Below, one piece after another: positions 1 to 36,940 of a stretch of 64,000 bases of DNA; within the stretch, counting starts at the first letter, position 1; each line of letters begins with the position of its first letter. Both the position numbers and the translations under genes were made by a program. Below the pieces are notes generated by a model. It searched no databases, was not told the origin of the DNA, and was given only the letters and a program-made list of their open reading frames with translations. Origin of the DNA: Amphibalanus amphitrite (Eukaryota > Arthropoda > Thecostraca > Balanomorpha > Balanidae); NCBI RefSeq assembly GCF_019059575.1, contig NW_024881561.1, positions 1,033,001 to 1,097,000 on the forward strand, given 5' to 3'.

Positions 1-844
1 TGATGTATTTTATCGAGTGTGCTCTGATGTATATGTCAGTTTTAATTCGTTCTTAATTTACATTGTATGCTTTTACTTGTCTATTACTCGCCGCTTATCT
101 TTGTATACCCATTGTACTGACGCTAAACCGTAAAAGCCACCTTGTGGAAGGTTTAAATACACTGATATTGATATATTGATATTGATATCATCGGCTTCCT
201 CTTGTGACGGGCAACACGCTCATTTTTTTTTTTTGCGCGAAGCTCTATCTCGATCAGGGGCCGAACGGCTGAAGAAGGAGGGGGAGGGATCCAACGGACT
301 CCTTCCCTTCCTGTACGCTAGCGGCTGGCAAAACGCCAATATTGGCGATGGCTAATTATCATGCTTTACAGTTCTTCATATACAGCCCTCGTCTCACCGA
401 GTGGTAAACATTCTTTTTTTTCGACAAATCCGAGACATCGGAATTCGGATGGCTCGGATGGCTGAGGCTGTGTCTTCAGTCGATCGAAACTCATAACAAA
501 GAGACGCGCGATGCTGTACTATTTCGATTGAGTCTATCATTTAACAAGTTTTTACATCTAATTTGACAGCAAAAAGACAAAAGTCTTTTTTAGGTTGGGG
601 GCAGGTGCAAACTTTTGCATATTGCTGCCATGCTGGGTGGAAATTGTATATGCGTATGGGCCCAATATAGGGGGCGGAGTCCCGCGCTTCTGCGTTCTGC
701 TTTACGAGTGACCGATAACATAGTCTAAGAGTTATTCTCAGTTTTGTCGAATAAGGAACGGTCAGTGAGACAAAGGCTGTGCCGTGTTTTGTAGTTATGT
801 AATATACAAAGGTGCTAGTTCACTCGCCATTCTGTTTGTTGCAG
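1..844. other. Region upstream of the first visible eIF4B exon
   Basis: No gene is recognised. Bases about 205-290 (CACGCTC, a T-run, GCGAAGCTC and CAGGGGCCGAACGG) resemble the terminal part of the TTAA-flanked element at 20020-21050, so this is probably a truncated copy. The remainder should hold intron or promoter sequence of eIF4B. I looked for an ATGG followed by GT that would supply the missing start exon in phase and found none. Confidence 0.4.
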
Positions 845-26805
<25,961 letters not shown>

Positions 26806-28670
26806 ACGCGGCGGCACCACATATAGCCGCCCCAGCAGAGCGCCACAGTACGCGCACGACACGACCGGCCGGCGGGCCGCGGCAGGCCGCCCAGCCCGAC
26901 ACGGAGCCGGACGGCGGCCCATTCCGGTCCCGGCGGCCACAGCCGGCCCCGGGCCACCCGGCGGCGGCCCGAGCAGCCGCGCGCGGCGGCCGGGAAGACG
27001 ACGCAACACTAGGGGACGAAGGAGGGAGCGGCGGGAGAAGGACCGGGCCCGCCCAGTGCCGGCGGCTCGACAAACCGCCGCACAGTGTGGCCGAACACCA
27101 GTTTAGCGCGAATTTAATCCCAGCGCCGCTCGGATCCACTGAAAATGGTTCTCTGGTTCCAAAACTGACACTTACCCCTCGCCGGACTTATTGGTTTTCA
27201 AAATACGCGCCGGCCGAAGGGGGGGGGGGGTTGGTACGACCCCCGTCGCTGTTTCGCCCCTGATGGAGCTAGAGCCCCGCGGAAAAAAACGAGCGTGTGC
27301 GCCGTTACGAGACGCAGCGACTGGTATCCGATTTTAAGGTCTCAGGCCAACCTGTGACCTCTGAGGTCAGGTCAAGTGACCCAGGCGCGGATTCATTTTT
27401 TATTAATAACTTCGCGAAAAAATGCGGCAGAGCCGTAATTTTGGTATCATCATGTTCGCCTCACTCAGGCGCGTCGAATGGTATACTTTTTGTTCGGCTG
27501 ACGTTAACTTAAGGTGTTGACCGTGGGTCAAGGTCAGGTCAGAGTCCTCCAGATCACGAAGTTGGTTGAAGGAGGTCATGTTGCATATCATTGGATTCGG
27601 AAATTCTTCCTGAGTCCATTGGTGGCTTTCTCGACTCGCTAGCTCAATTTAATCGGGAGTTATTGACGAAAAACTCTTATTACCCTAGTGACGTCATAAA
27701 TGACGTCACGTAAGACCAACAATGCATAAGTGAAGCATCGGACCTTGCAAGGAGTGCATGAAATCACGATTTCGTGTGCTTGAGATAGTTTATTAGGCTG
27801 GAGCCTGTCCGGCCGCGCCGCCCCCTACCTTGGTCAGGTCACATAGGGCGGCCGACTAGACATGTTCAAAGCTGAGTTGACGGCAAATAGGCAAAAACTG
27901 GCAGCTGAAACTTGCTCGCTTATGTTCAGAAAGGTGCGGAGAGTTCAGCCATGCCCTATTCGTCATATCCATTTTTATCCATTTTGACATTTTTCAACTT
28001 CTTTATTAAATACTATCGTGAGAACGATACACATGCAGGGCTCTTGTTCTAACTCATTAAACTCAAAAACCATTCATTGAAAAGCTACCATGATAGCAGA
28101 AACAGCTTCATCATGAACTGCGCTATCCGGTGATATGCTATTTTCTCATATATCTTCTCGAAACTTCCGTAAAATTTACGTAGAAAACTGGACATATTTA
28201 TCAGTACCATAGCCCGATTTTAGGAACCGGAGCGTGGGTCTACTTTCGGCAGGGATATAAGTCCTCAAATGGTAAAGTGGCTTAAAAATAAGGTTCTATC
28301 CGATAACTTCAGACAATTTCCTACCCACTGATAGGTATAAATAACAGTTTATCGAAAGTCGGGTTTTTGATTAAATTCGCGCTAATCTGGTATTCGGCAA
28401 GACCGTGCGCCGGCGCACGGGCGCCGGGCCGCAATCATTATCCAAATTGGTAGTCGGATAAAGGGTACTTTTGTATTCTTATGTCATTTGGCAAATATAT
28501 GTAACAACCGTGTGGCACTTGTGTTATTTGGAGGTGTTAAATTCGCTCTTGAAACCCTTCGGGTGAAGACGGAAAGAACGAGTCGTTCCTAGGTGTGTGG
28601 GATGTCAGTGTCCAATGGTTAATGCTAAGCAGTGGAATCTTCAAAACGCGAGCTACCATGCACACGTCGG
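26806..28670. other. Intergenic region between eIF4B and UPRT
   Basis: About 320 bp of GC-rich sequence after the eIF4B stop is presumably 3' UTR, but I see no clear AATAAA. A truncated transposon copy follows (27174-27791), and then about 850 bp of AT-rich sequence with nothing recognised apart from a GC-rich palindrome, TGCGCCGGCGCA, near 28406. Confidence 0.5.
27174..27791. mobile_element. Truncated copy of the TTAA element family, reverse orientation
   Basis: Starts CCCCTCGCCGGACTTATTGG, matching the inverted right end of the element at 20020-21050. It continues through the same landmarks (CCGGCCG plus G-run, GAGCGTGTGCGCCGTTACGAGACGCAG, GAGGTCAGGTCAAG) to CTTGAGATAGTTT, where it stops mid-element. 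It lies about 370 bp beyond the eIF4B stop codon. Confidence 0.85.
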
Positions 28671-28676
28671 TTTATT
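28671..28676 (-). promoter_or_regulatory. Candidate polyadenylation signal for UPRT
   Basis: AATAAA on the minus strand, about 250 bp after the UPRT stop codon. It is the first canonical signal I found downstream. Confidence 0.5.
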
Positions 28677-28924
28677 TCATAACAATTACCATTCACTGCA
28701 TTGAAGCGGGCCGGTTGCTAGATTGGACCTTGAGCCAATACGAGGAGCCACTACAACACGGCATAGGAGTAAGCCGCCAAGCGCGTATAAAACTAGGAAA
28801 GCCTTTGGGGTACCACACATAGCCAGCGAGATAACTAAGCAGGTGCAGCTGGGCGTCATTGCACGGGGTCGGTCCCGACACGCGGCCCGAATGACAGCCC
28901 GGCCGCCGCCGCGCCGGCCCTCCC

Positions 28925-29632
28925 TCAGTCTGTGCCGAAGTAGCGCTGGCCGAAGTGGTTGGGCGTCACCTCGTTCATCTCCGAGGTGAGGATGCGCAGG
29001 CGCGGGAAGGAGCTGGTGACCAGCCGCGCCGCCACCGGCGTGCAGAACAGCGTCAGCAGAATCACGTTCTGCTCCTGGATGCCGTGCTCGCGCATCACGT
29101 GCAGCGCGCGTACGATCGTGTTGCCCGTGTTCATGATGGGGTACATGAGCAGCACCTTGCGCTCGGCCACGTCCTCTGGGAACTTGGCGTACACGACGCG
29201 CGCCTCGTGCGTGTCCAGGTCGGACGAGACCAGGATCTTTCCGATGCGGATGGAGCGGCAGCAGTCGCGCAGGCCCTGCTCCATGGCCTCGCCGCTGCGC
29301 ACGATGCTGACGCCGCAGTTGCCGCGCTGGTAGCGCAGGCCCGGGTACTGGTGGCCGGTGGGCGTGGTGACGGTGGCCGGCGTGTACGGCAGCAGGTTCA
29401 GGCCCTCCTCCACCACCAGCCGGATCAGACGGTCCGCGTAAAACTTGAAGTCGCTGCGGGTGGTGTTCCGGTCGCGGATGATGGTCTGCAGCTCGCGCAC
29501 GTGCTTCTTGGGCGGGATCACCGTCAGGTTCTCGCTGATGGGCGGCGCGGGTAGCGGCGGCGCCGGCGGCGGCGGCCGCGGCGGTGTGGCCGCCGCCGCC
29601 GGCTTACCATCCTCGCCGTCCGTCCGCGTCAT
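28925..29632 (-). CDS. UPRT: Uracil phosphoribosyltransferase homolog
   Basis: A single-exon 235-residue protein of the animal UPRT family (type I phosphoribosyltransferase fold). After a Pro/Ala-rich N-terminus it shows the family's core: RDRNTTRSDFKFYADRL, RLVVEEGLNLLPY, GVSIVRSGEAME, LMYPIMNTGNT in the PRPP-loop position, and the C-terminal FGQRYFGTD before TGA. In bacterial and fungal enzymes the loop has an acidic residue before PM; here it is Tyr, as in animal homologs, whose uracil-converting activity is doubtful. I chose the ATG at 29632; a GTG 18 bases upstream is in frame but unlikely. It begins only 40 bp after the PET117 stop, so its mRNA start must lie in PET117 sequence or be shared with it. 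Confidence 0.94.
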   Translation of the reverse strand: MTRTDGEDGKPAAAATPPRPPPPAPPLPAPPISENLTVIPPKKHVRELQTIIRDRNTTRSDFKFYADRLIRLVVEEGLNLLPYTPATVTTPTGHQYPGLRYQRGNCGVSIVRSGEAMEQGLRDCCRSIRIGKILVSSDLDTHEARVVYAKFPEDVAERKVLLMYPIMNTGNTIVRALHVMREHGIQEQNVILLTLFCTPVAARLVTSSFPRLRILTSEMNEVTPNHFGQRYFGTD

Positions 29633-29672
29633 GTCGGCAGCGGCGGACACCCCGGCGGCTGGCGGCGGCCGC

Positions 29673-30179
29673 TCAGTCGTGCTCCGTGCCGGCGGGGACG
29701 GCGGCGCCGTCCGCGTCCCGCTGCCGCTTCAGCAGCTTCTCGAGGTCGTGCTGCTTGCCGAGCAGGGCGAGGTTCTCCACCTTGCGCCGCTGCTGCCGCT
29801 CCACGTCCTTGATCACACCCTCGTGCAGACGCTCCCTGGTGGCACACCACACAGTTAAAGTTGTACCTTAGTCATCACTCTGACGTGGCACAGTCATGTA
29901 AACAGCATTAGTTGTCACAATGGGAAATTAACTGAAGGCTAGTCAGTCTTATTGTCAGCCAGCTAGCACCTATACCAAACGATATATCATAAGGAACCCC
30001 TGACAGCACATTGCTCCCTTCAAATGCCATTCAAAACTGCACAATACGGTACATTGGCTTGCTAAAAGAAGACTTGCTTATCATTACCTGTCAATATTCT
30101 GTTTGATATGGACGTATCCAATGATGCCAGCAGACACTCCACACGATGCGGCTAGAAATATTTTAGATGCCAAGGACAT
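29673..30179 (-). CDS. PET117: Cytochrome c oxidase assembly protein PET117
   Basis: Two exons, 30088-30179 and 29673-29835, joined across a 252-bp GT-AG intron (donor GTAATG, acceptor CACCAG), give an 84-residue protein close to the family's usual size. The N-terminus MSLASKIFLAASCGVSAGII is a hydrophobic signal/anchor, followed by GYVHIKQNID. After the splice comes RERLHEGVIKDVERQQRRK and a Gln/Glu/Lys-rich helix (LLGKQHDLEKLLKRQR), the typical PET117 layout. PET117 is a small mitochondrial protein supporting heme A delivery (Cox15) in complex IV assembly. An in-frame TGA 12 bases upstream of the ATG fixes the start. Its last exon runs almost into UPRT. Confidence 0.9.
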
Positions 30180-30557
30180 AGCATTCCATCATTTGCATTA
30201 CTTCTGCAAGACAGACAGAAACCTGTGTCAATTCCTATAGCAAAATCAACATGTTCAAGCTTCTAGGAAATTAAATGATACACCAGAATATTTAAACTTA
30301 ATGTGTTTTCAACATGAACAATGTTACTGCTTTAATATATTTAGCAGCATGATTGAGCTGCAAAGCTCAAAGGTGAAGCGGGTCATTGGTCAATGATCCT
30401 CGCAGCTAATGACTGATGACAAGACAGGCAATACAGCAGGCAATACAGCAGGCAATACAGCGCACATAACACAGCTTATATCATCTGGTGACCTACACTG
30501 ATATACCATAAAATAATTATTTTAATGAAGCTTAATTCTGCAAAACCTTGCTAATGG
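30180..30557. other. Upstream region of PET117
   Basis: This should hold the PET117 promoter; no TATA box is convincing. Bases about 30423-30490 carry a short tandem CAGGCAATACAG.. followed by CACATAACACAGCTTATATC. The same phrase recurs at about 47888-47925, so it is a dispersed repeat. Confidence 0.45.
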
Positions 30558-30565
30558 CTCTAACA

Positions 30566-32549
30566 CAGGGGTCGGCAAATGGTGGGGCATGCCCCCTTTG
30601 GGGGTAATGGCGCCCTTCGGCGGGGGGTAATGAGGGCCTCTGAGAAAGCCTCATCTTTTTTTTAGAATTAATGGCTCGCTTCATGGGACAGACATCGCAA
30701 CTGTTGTGCCCCAGGATTCAAAAATTAGTCGAGGGCAAACGCACAAAGCATGAACTGATCAGCTGGCGTATGCCAATTTTCATGTACATAGCTGCTCACC
30801 ATTCCGTACAGCCGTGGAAAGTAACTGTCATGTATTAGCCGGCGCTCGCCTGTTGGCGTTTTCACAGTCACTAAAGCAAGGGAGAGGAGTTGTCCATTGC
30901 ACCCTGACCCGTGCATCTCGGCCTCTGAGCTGGAGCTTTGCAGAAAAATTGAGCGTGCTGCCCGTGAAGATAGGCAGCCGCTGCTACCCAATTTAAAGGT
31001 CCTTGGTCATTTGGTGACCTTCCAGAGGTCAATGACAAGTCCCGAGTAAATCGGCTCTTGCTGTAACTTCCTGAAGTGAGATTTTGTGGACTGCCATGAT
31101 CTCAAGAAAGATCTCACAAATCAACGGTTATTCGGGTTAAGGTCATGCCATTTTCAGGACAGATAAAAATGATCGGCTCGAGGGTACAGTTTTTATGATC
31201 CGACCATTTTAACGTGATCTATTCCCGAAAAATACACGCTACCCCTATTCGTATGGGGGTTAACCCGCGCCCTGATGGGGCTCCTGGGTATCCACGCCCT
31301 GCTGGAGGTGGAAGTTAAACCCCCTCCCCCCTACTAATTTGGCTCCTGGGTCACTAGCGAAACGCCGTAGTCGGCGTTCGAAAGAGAGTAAGACATGATT
31401 AAGGAAAACTATGGCCACTTTTTAGGTCAAGTCAAAGGTCAGCTCACCAGAGGTCATCGAACGTAAAATTTCGCCAATTTCCAGGTCAACCTTTGACAAT
31501 TTTCGACAAACTGGCCTATAGCTCATGAAAGGATAGAGCTACAGAGCTGCGGAAAAACGCATTCGATAGCTCTCTTAACGTTTTTTTTTCTGATGACGCC
31601 CTCAGATTTAACCTAAGAATAACGATTTAGCCTGCGGAGAAAAAATGGCTAAAATGTACGTTCTTTGCTGATAAAATGTACATTGTTTGCTGATAGTTTT
31701 TCTTCAGTAGCGTTTCACTCAGGACTTGCAAGAGCTCACTTTTATCAGCATCGTGCTCCCCCCTTCGAGAAGCATCGGAGGTCTTGTTGCACATCAGGTG
31801 ATCCGTGTCGTCGAGCTAAACACATCTAAGGTATTTTCATCGCTCTGGCATGCCTTTATCAAAAGTTATTGGCGAAAAACTATTAGATACCGTTCACGAC
31901 CTGAAATGACCTCAGGGACATACAGCGGGGTTACGGGTGCAGTTTTCTGGCTCAGTGGTCATGTTTACTTGTGATTCAGTGCTTCACAGTGCTAGGAATG
32001 ACACTCATCCAAAAGAGGCGTCTTTCAATTTCTACCATTGATTTTGCGACCTCTCCCATTGATAACGAGAGAGGGCGTGAAAGTGAGCTGACCTTTGGTC
32101 ACCTACATCAAATATCCGAGATACAAATTTTGTACCTACATGTTTTGTTGCCTTTGTCAATTCCTGAAAGTTTGAAAGAGATCTGTTACTCTGTGTAGCT
32201 ACAACAGGCGTTACAGTCATAACTGAGGTGAGGGATCACTTGACGTGATCTGGTGACCTGACTTTGAGCGACTTTGATCTGAAATTTTCACAACATGTGC
32301 AGACAAAATACATGACAAAATGTGACAAAATGGTGGCGCTCAACTTTTTTTTTAAGATATTTGCGAGAAACCGCAGGGGGGGGGAGCCTGTGGTTTCTCG
32401 CAGATATGGTAGGTACCCAAAGAGTCGCGGAAAAGTATGGAATTTTAGTAACCATGGTTATATCACCAATGGGGTCTGGCAGGTGGGGGTAATGGCGCTG
32501 CCTGGCGCCAAAAAAGGGGGCACGACCCCGGAGGACCTGCCGACCACTG
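30566..32549. mobile_element. hAT-like non-autonomous element, about 2 kb
   Basis: Ends CAGGGGTCGGCA and, inverted, CAGTGGTCGGCA, followed on both sides by G/C-rich blocks containing GGTAATGGCGC. The flanking 8-mers CTCTAACA and CTTTAGTG agree at four positions and differ only by transitions, as expected of an aged 8-bp target duplication. Internally it has GGTCA-type motifs and no transposase frame. Confidence 0.75.
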
Positions 32550-32687
32550 CTTTAGTGCTTCACCCACAGAAGCACGGGCATAGCAGTAGGATGTGGGGCT
32601 AGGTGTCTGTCCACCTCTTCATTGAAAGAACAACGTATACAGCGCCTGGTCCCGCCGAAGCTCGGTATCGACCGTGACTTATTCACA

Positions 32688-32924
32688 ACTGGCGGATCCA
32701 GGAAGCGGTCTTGGACACTGCGGGGGCTTACCCCAAAAAGATTTCTCGGAATTAATTAAAAAAAACTCTGATTTCGATTCCTTGCGCACTGCTGTGCAGT
32801 GTGATTAACCAACATTTCCTCAGAAAAGTTGTGAAGTTTTCTTTGATTCTCGAAAAGCGATTTCGGGCGCTGCCAATGTGGGGGAAGACATTTGCCCCAA
32901 ATGCCTTCCCCTGGATCCGCCAGT
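32688..32924. mobile_element. MITE with 15-bp TIR ACTGGCGGATCCAGG
   Basis: A 237-bp element with perfect inverted ends ACTGGCGGATCCAGG. A related copy with the same internal phrases (GCGGTCTTG, GCGGGGGCTTAC, CACTGCTGTGCA, ACATTTCCT, CATTTGCCCCAAA) lies at about 54218-54495. No target duplication was detected. Confidence 0.82.
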
Positions 32925-33632
32925 GGGTTGCCCCACTCCGAGCTTGACTAAAACCATTTTCAAACCCCACCAGAAACCGATGGTAAGGTGAATTTAAATC
33001 CAATAACTCATCTCTGTCTGCCCGCCTAAATATGTATACAACACATGGTACGGCACCCGGCCCTGTCTGAGCTATGAGCCGATCGCGATATTTTCGGCTT
33101 TCCCCAACCCAAGCTCGATTAGGAACGTTCTCCTTCCCCACCCGATTGCTGATGTCAATTCAAATTCAATACCTCATCTCTGTCGGCCCGACCATAACCC
33201 ATTCATTGCACACCGTTCAGCGCCCCGCCCCGCCAGAAGTATCCTAGCGCGCTGAGCAGTTGCCTCCAGCCGCGTCATCGCGAGGCCCCGCGCGGCCCAT
33301 AAATTAATACATTGCGCGAATAGCCGTGTCGCCCCCCTGGTGTATATAAATACAGTGGCGGCAAATGCGCTTGATCACGTGACCAAATCTGCACGTGCGG
33401 TTGTGGCGAGGGCACTTCCCGAAACTCTGGTGCCAACGGCCTCGCGGCGCCCATAGAGAATACATGGGACCTTTTCTTTTCAGACCTATCGTGTCTAAAC
33501 CAAGCCATTTAGTGCAAGGATGCGACTGGTTTGAGATTCAGTAGTCTTTTGGCTATAAGTCGGCATAAGAAACATATTTTTATCGGCAAAATTCGCAAAG
33601 TACCAGCTGGTTTTCCGATACCCTGCACGCCT

Positions 33633-34670
33633 CCTAACCCCCGGCGGCCGACCGGAGAGTCAGTAGCGCTCCACTCACGACTTTTGGCGATAGCTCAAAA
33701 CACCCTACAGCTAGAGGGCTGCTATTTGGCACACCTTATCTTTGCTTCCATACGCATCTTTGGAAACCAATTGCATTTCCGTCTCAGGTCAGATCACTGA
33801 CTTATGACGTCACACGTGAACCTCTGCAATAGTTCCAAAATACCGAAACTTCGCAACGCCCTCGGTGCCAGAGGAGCTGTCACAGCGAGATGAAACTTAC
33901 AGGACCTAGTATCCTCTAGGAGTCTCAAAACTTGTATATCTCGGATTTCTCCTAGAGGTCACATGAGGTCAGGCCGATCGCGTGACGTCACCATTACAAG
34001 TCAATGGGGAAAATATGGAAACTGTAATTTTGACGCCGAGAATGATCTAAACCTAGCTCAAGCACATGGAATCGCAATTTCATGCAATTCTTGCAATGTC
34101 CAATGCTTCACTTTTGCATCTTTAACCTAGCGTGACGTCATTCATGACGTCACAAAGGTCACAAGTTTTTTCGTCAATAACTCCTGACAAAATTGAACTG
34201 GCAAAGTCGGAAAAGTCGCCAATAGACTCGGGAAGACATACCGAATCGAATGATATACGATATGACCTCCTCCGACCAAGTTCGTGACCTGAGTGCCTCT
34301 GACCTGGCTTTGACCCGATGTGAGCAGTGAGCACCTTATGTTGACCCCACCCAAACAAAAGTGTACCATTTTGACGCACTGGAGCATGACAAACATGATG
34401 GTACTAAAATCGCGACTCTGCGCCGTTTTTTTCGGCAAAGTTATTTTTCAAAACCCAAAATCGTATTTTGGCCCTCGGGGCACTTGACCTGACCCTCAGA
34501 GGCCACCAGTTGACCTGAGACTTTTTAACCGTGCATCAATCGCTGCGTCCCCGGTCCCGTAACGGCACACATGCTTGTTTTTCCCGCGAGGCTAGCTCAA
34601 TTAGGGCGAGGGAGTCGTACCCGCCCACTCTCACGGCGGGGGCGTAGGTATGTAAAAAAAAAACTAAGAA
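33633..34670. mobile_element. Diverged full-length copy of the TTAA element family
   Basis: It follows the same internal order as 20020-21050: CGATAGCTC, GGTCAGATCACTGAC.TATGACGTCA, TGAACCTCTGCA, GAGGAGCTGTCACAG, ACTTGTATATCTCGGATTT, TCAATGGGGAAAA, TGACGTCAT, and GAGGTCA-rich sequence near the right end. Both ends carry degraded CCGGCGGCCG-type TIRs and no TTAA pair remains. Confidence 0.8.
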
Positions 34671-34802
34671 GTGTGGTGATGATTGATGCAAGATTCTTAC
34701 AGATAATGGTAGATGAGGGTAGGGCATCAGTTATTAAAGATAAATGAAACAAATTTGCAGCCCTCAGTAGCATTGATTTATGCATTAAGAGTTATAAAAC
34801 CA

Positions 34803-34951
34803 TAGGCGGCGGAACGGGGAGGGCACCGGGGCACCGTGCCCCCTATAATTTTGGCATTTAAACATTAGCCCTATGGGCGCTGCATGGAAAGAATCGGACC
34901 GAAAGTCGGCAGTGCCCCCCCCCCCCCCCTATTGAAGGTGTTCCGCCGCTA
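34803..34951. mobile_element. Short MITE with TAGGCGGCGGAAC ends
   Basis: About 149 bp bounded by TAGGCGGCGGAAC and its exact inverse GTTCCGCCGCTA, with GGGGCACCGTGCCCCC and a C-run inside. No coding capacity and no clear target duplication. Confidence 0.75.
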
Positions 34952-35169
34952 CTGTATAGAACAACTGTAAGCTGCAGGCTCAGCTCTTCAGTTTCTACTA
35001 TGCCTGCAAACACAATAAAATCAACGGAAGAGTAATAATAGATTAATTGCATTTTATTGATGCTATTCAAGTATCAATGGTAACTATGTCACCGATGATT
35101 CAATATTATTTGCACGGTATCATTTACCACCATGCGTCTTAATATTTAGTATCTAAAATAATGCAGTAA

Positions 35170-36578
35170 AATAAGCTGCGCCACGTCTGTCGACAAAATC
35201 TGGTGCCAACTCAAGGTCACACGGAAAATGTGGTCACGTGACCAATGTCCGGCAGCTGGGAATAACGATCTAAGTCTAACCCTTTCCGGACTCACCGTGC
35301 ATTGAAACTGAACTCAGTCCCACGCACAAGGGGGAAAAGCTCAAATTATTGAGCGCTCAAAATATTGAGCGTGTGACGTCAGAGGCTCCCATAGGCGTAA
35401 TGCTGAGGGCTCAAAAAATTGAGCCGTTTCAGGAACACGTTTTGCAAAAGCAACTCGCAACACCTAGGGAGAAATGGCAACACCCTAGGAGAATCACTAA
35501 TGATGCAAAACATATTTGGCTTTCATATTTTTCACTGCTCAATCTTCAATGATTGGGGGAACACCAATTTATAGGTCGAAATCTTACGGCATACCAGGAT
35601 GACTTAAAAACAGGCCAATATTTATGTCGAAATAAAAGTTATTTTTTGTCCATCCACGTTTTTTACTAGGGTTCTGTTGGAAAGAGCATTTTTCATACTA
35701 CCCAAAATGATTGCGACTCAATTTCACATTACTCATATCGGAGAATATTTTTCATTTGGCGGCGCCGTTTGTTTATTTCGTCGCGACGTCTCCGGTCGAG
35801 TGGTTGTTGTCGTCCTCGTGTTGAAGGTAAGTTTTTATCGTTTTAGTTATATTTAGATGTTAAAAGGTACACTGAAAAGTTTGAATATGCTGTGATTTTA
35901 AATTTGGAAACACGTAAACGTCAATCAATTCACGTTTTCCTCGATTTGCGTGCAGATAAGTAACTGTCGACGAAAGTGGCGCCATCCGATATGATGTTTT
36001 GAAGGAAGGAGACACAACATATTTACGTGAAAATTTTTGTTTTTTAGTGGTCTAAGTGCCTCAAAGAGGCTGTGAATGTTTTCTTCACACAATTTTTCAT
36101 TAGGTATGATGAGGTAAAAGGTAGTTTCAGTCTTAACGTTCATATAATTGACATTAAAACATATGATAGTCCACTCCTATCAGTGATTGAGTACCTTGAT
36201 ATTTGGCATTTCTTATTAATTTGAATGTATTCTCTATCCATATGTCCTGATAGTAAGTGACAATACTCTGCCAATATGTTTCCATAGTTTTCACATTCAT
36301 TTTCCAGTCCTTTACATAACATCACAATTTAAAATCAACAAAACTCAACTCCTTCGTTACTTCACAACACTGACAGCATGAGAGACTGACAGTCAACTAT
36401 TGTGTGTGTGAATGCTGAAACAGGATAGCCACTTTGCTGACTGGCTCATATGAAATAAGATAAAAATGATCCTTTATATCATTTCCATCTGGGGGATCGG
36501 AGTCAATGGAAAAGGAAGGCCACTTTCAAGCCTCAAGGTCTAGGCCGCCAGTCGACAGTCACCACCAAATTTATAATA
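35170..36578. repeat. Left arm of a 1,409-bp inverted repeat
   Basis: This segment is the reverse complement of 40118-41526, with equal length and no difference in the stretches I compared. It carries three copies of a 16-bp GCTCAA-N4-TTGAGC palindrome near its outer end, a GC-rich possible promoter/leader ending in AAG then GTAAGT (donor-like) at about 35826, and two short overlapping frames on the minus strand. Confidence 0.93.
35925..36325 (-). CDS. Two small overlapping frames of unknown function in the left arm
   Basis: A 61-codon frame (36325-36140, starting MMLCKGLENECEN) ends in TGA overlapping the ATG of a 72-codon frame (36143-35925, starting MNVKTETTFY) as ATGA. Neither resembles a family I know. 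The pair could be remnants of one frame broken by a shift. An identical pair occurs in the right arm at 40371-40771. Real expression is doubtful. Confidence 0.3.
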
Positions 36579-36900
36579 TAATAAATTTGGTAGCCCTTTG
36601 CCTGATGAAGAGGGCACTGGTGGTAGCCCTTTGCCGCGTCGAAGACGGTGAACCACTTCGCCTCAGAGCTCGCTATAGAGGCAACTTCCTCCAGCGGGGT
36701 GGGTGCCTGGTACTGCTCGGTGCGGACGAACTTGTTCAGGCGAGACAGGTCCACGCACAGCCTGATTCCTCCCTCCTTCTTCGGTTCAACGACGATCGGT
36801 GCACACCACTCAGTCGGCTCCGTGACGGGCACGATGATGTCCTCGGACACCAGCTTTTGCAACTCGTCCTTCAGCGGCGTGCGGAGTGAGTTCTGAGTCA
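36579..36900 (-). pseudogene. Gypsy-type reverse transcriptase fragment
   Basis: Encodes the front part of an LTR-retrotransposon RT: TEPTEWCAPIVVEPKK, GIRLCVDLSRLNKFVR, then FTVFDAAKGYHQCPL, where the similarity stops about 20 bases before the left inverted arm. The tail contains a 15-bp direct repeat, TGGTAGCCCTTTGCC, at 36588 and 36621. The catalytic YxDD part, RNase H and integrase are absent. It is in the same orientation as the gag-pol fragment at 41527-43398, from which it is separated by about 4.6 kb. Confidence 0.85.
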
Positions 36901-36940
36901 GGCCTGCAACAAATAAGTTGATTGCAGGCCTGACTCAGAA
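36891..36940. repeat. Perfect 19-bp hairpin
   Basis: TTCTGAGTCAGGCCTGCAA at 36891-36909 and its exact inverse at 36922-36940 flank a 12-nt loop. It sits precisely where the RT similarity begins, suggesting a fold-back breakpoint. Confidence 0.85.

Noticed and set aside
29629-29850. 73-residue frame overlapping PET117 exon 2
   Set aside because: It is out of frame with the conserved PET117 helix and starts inside the intron acceptor.
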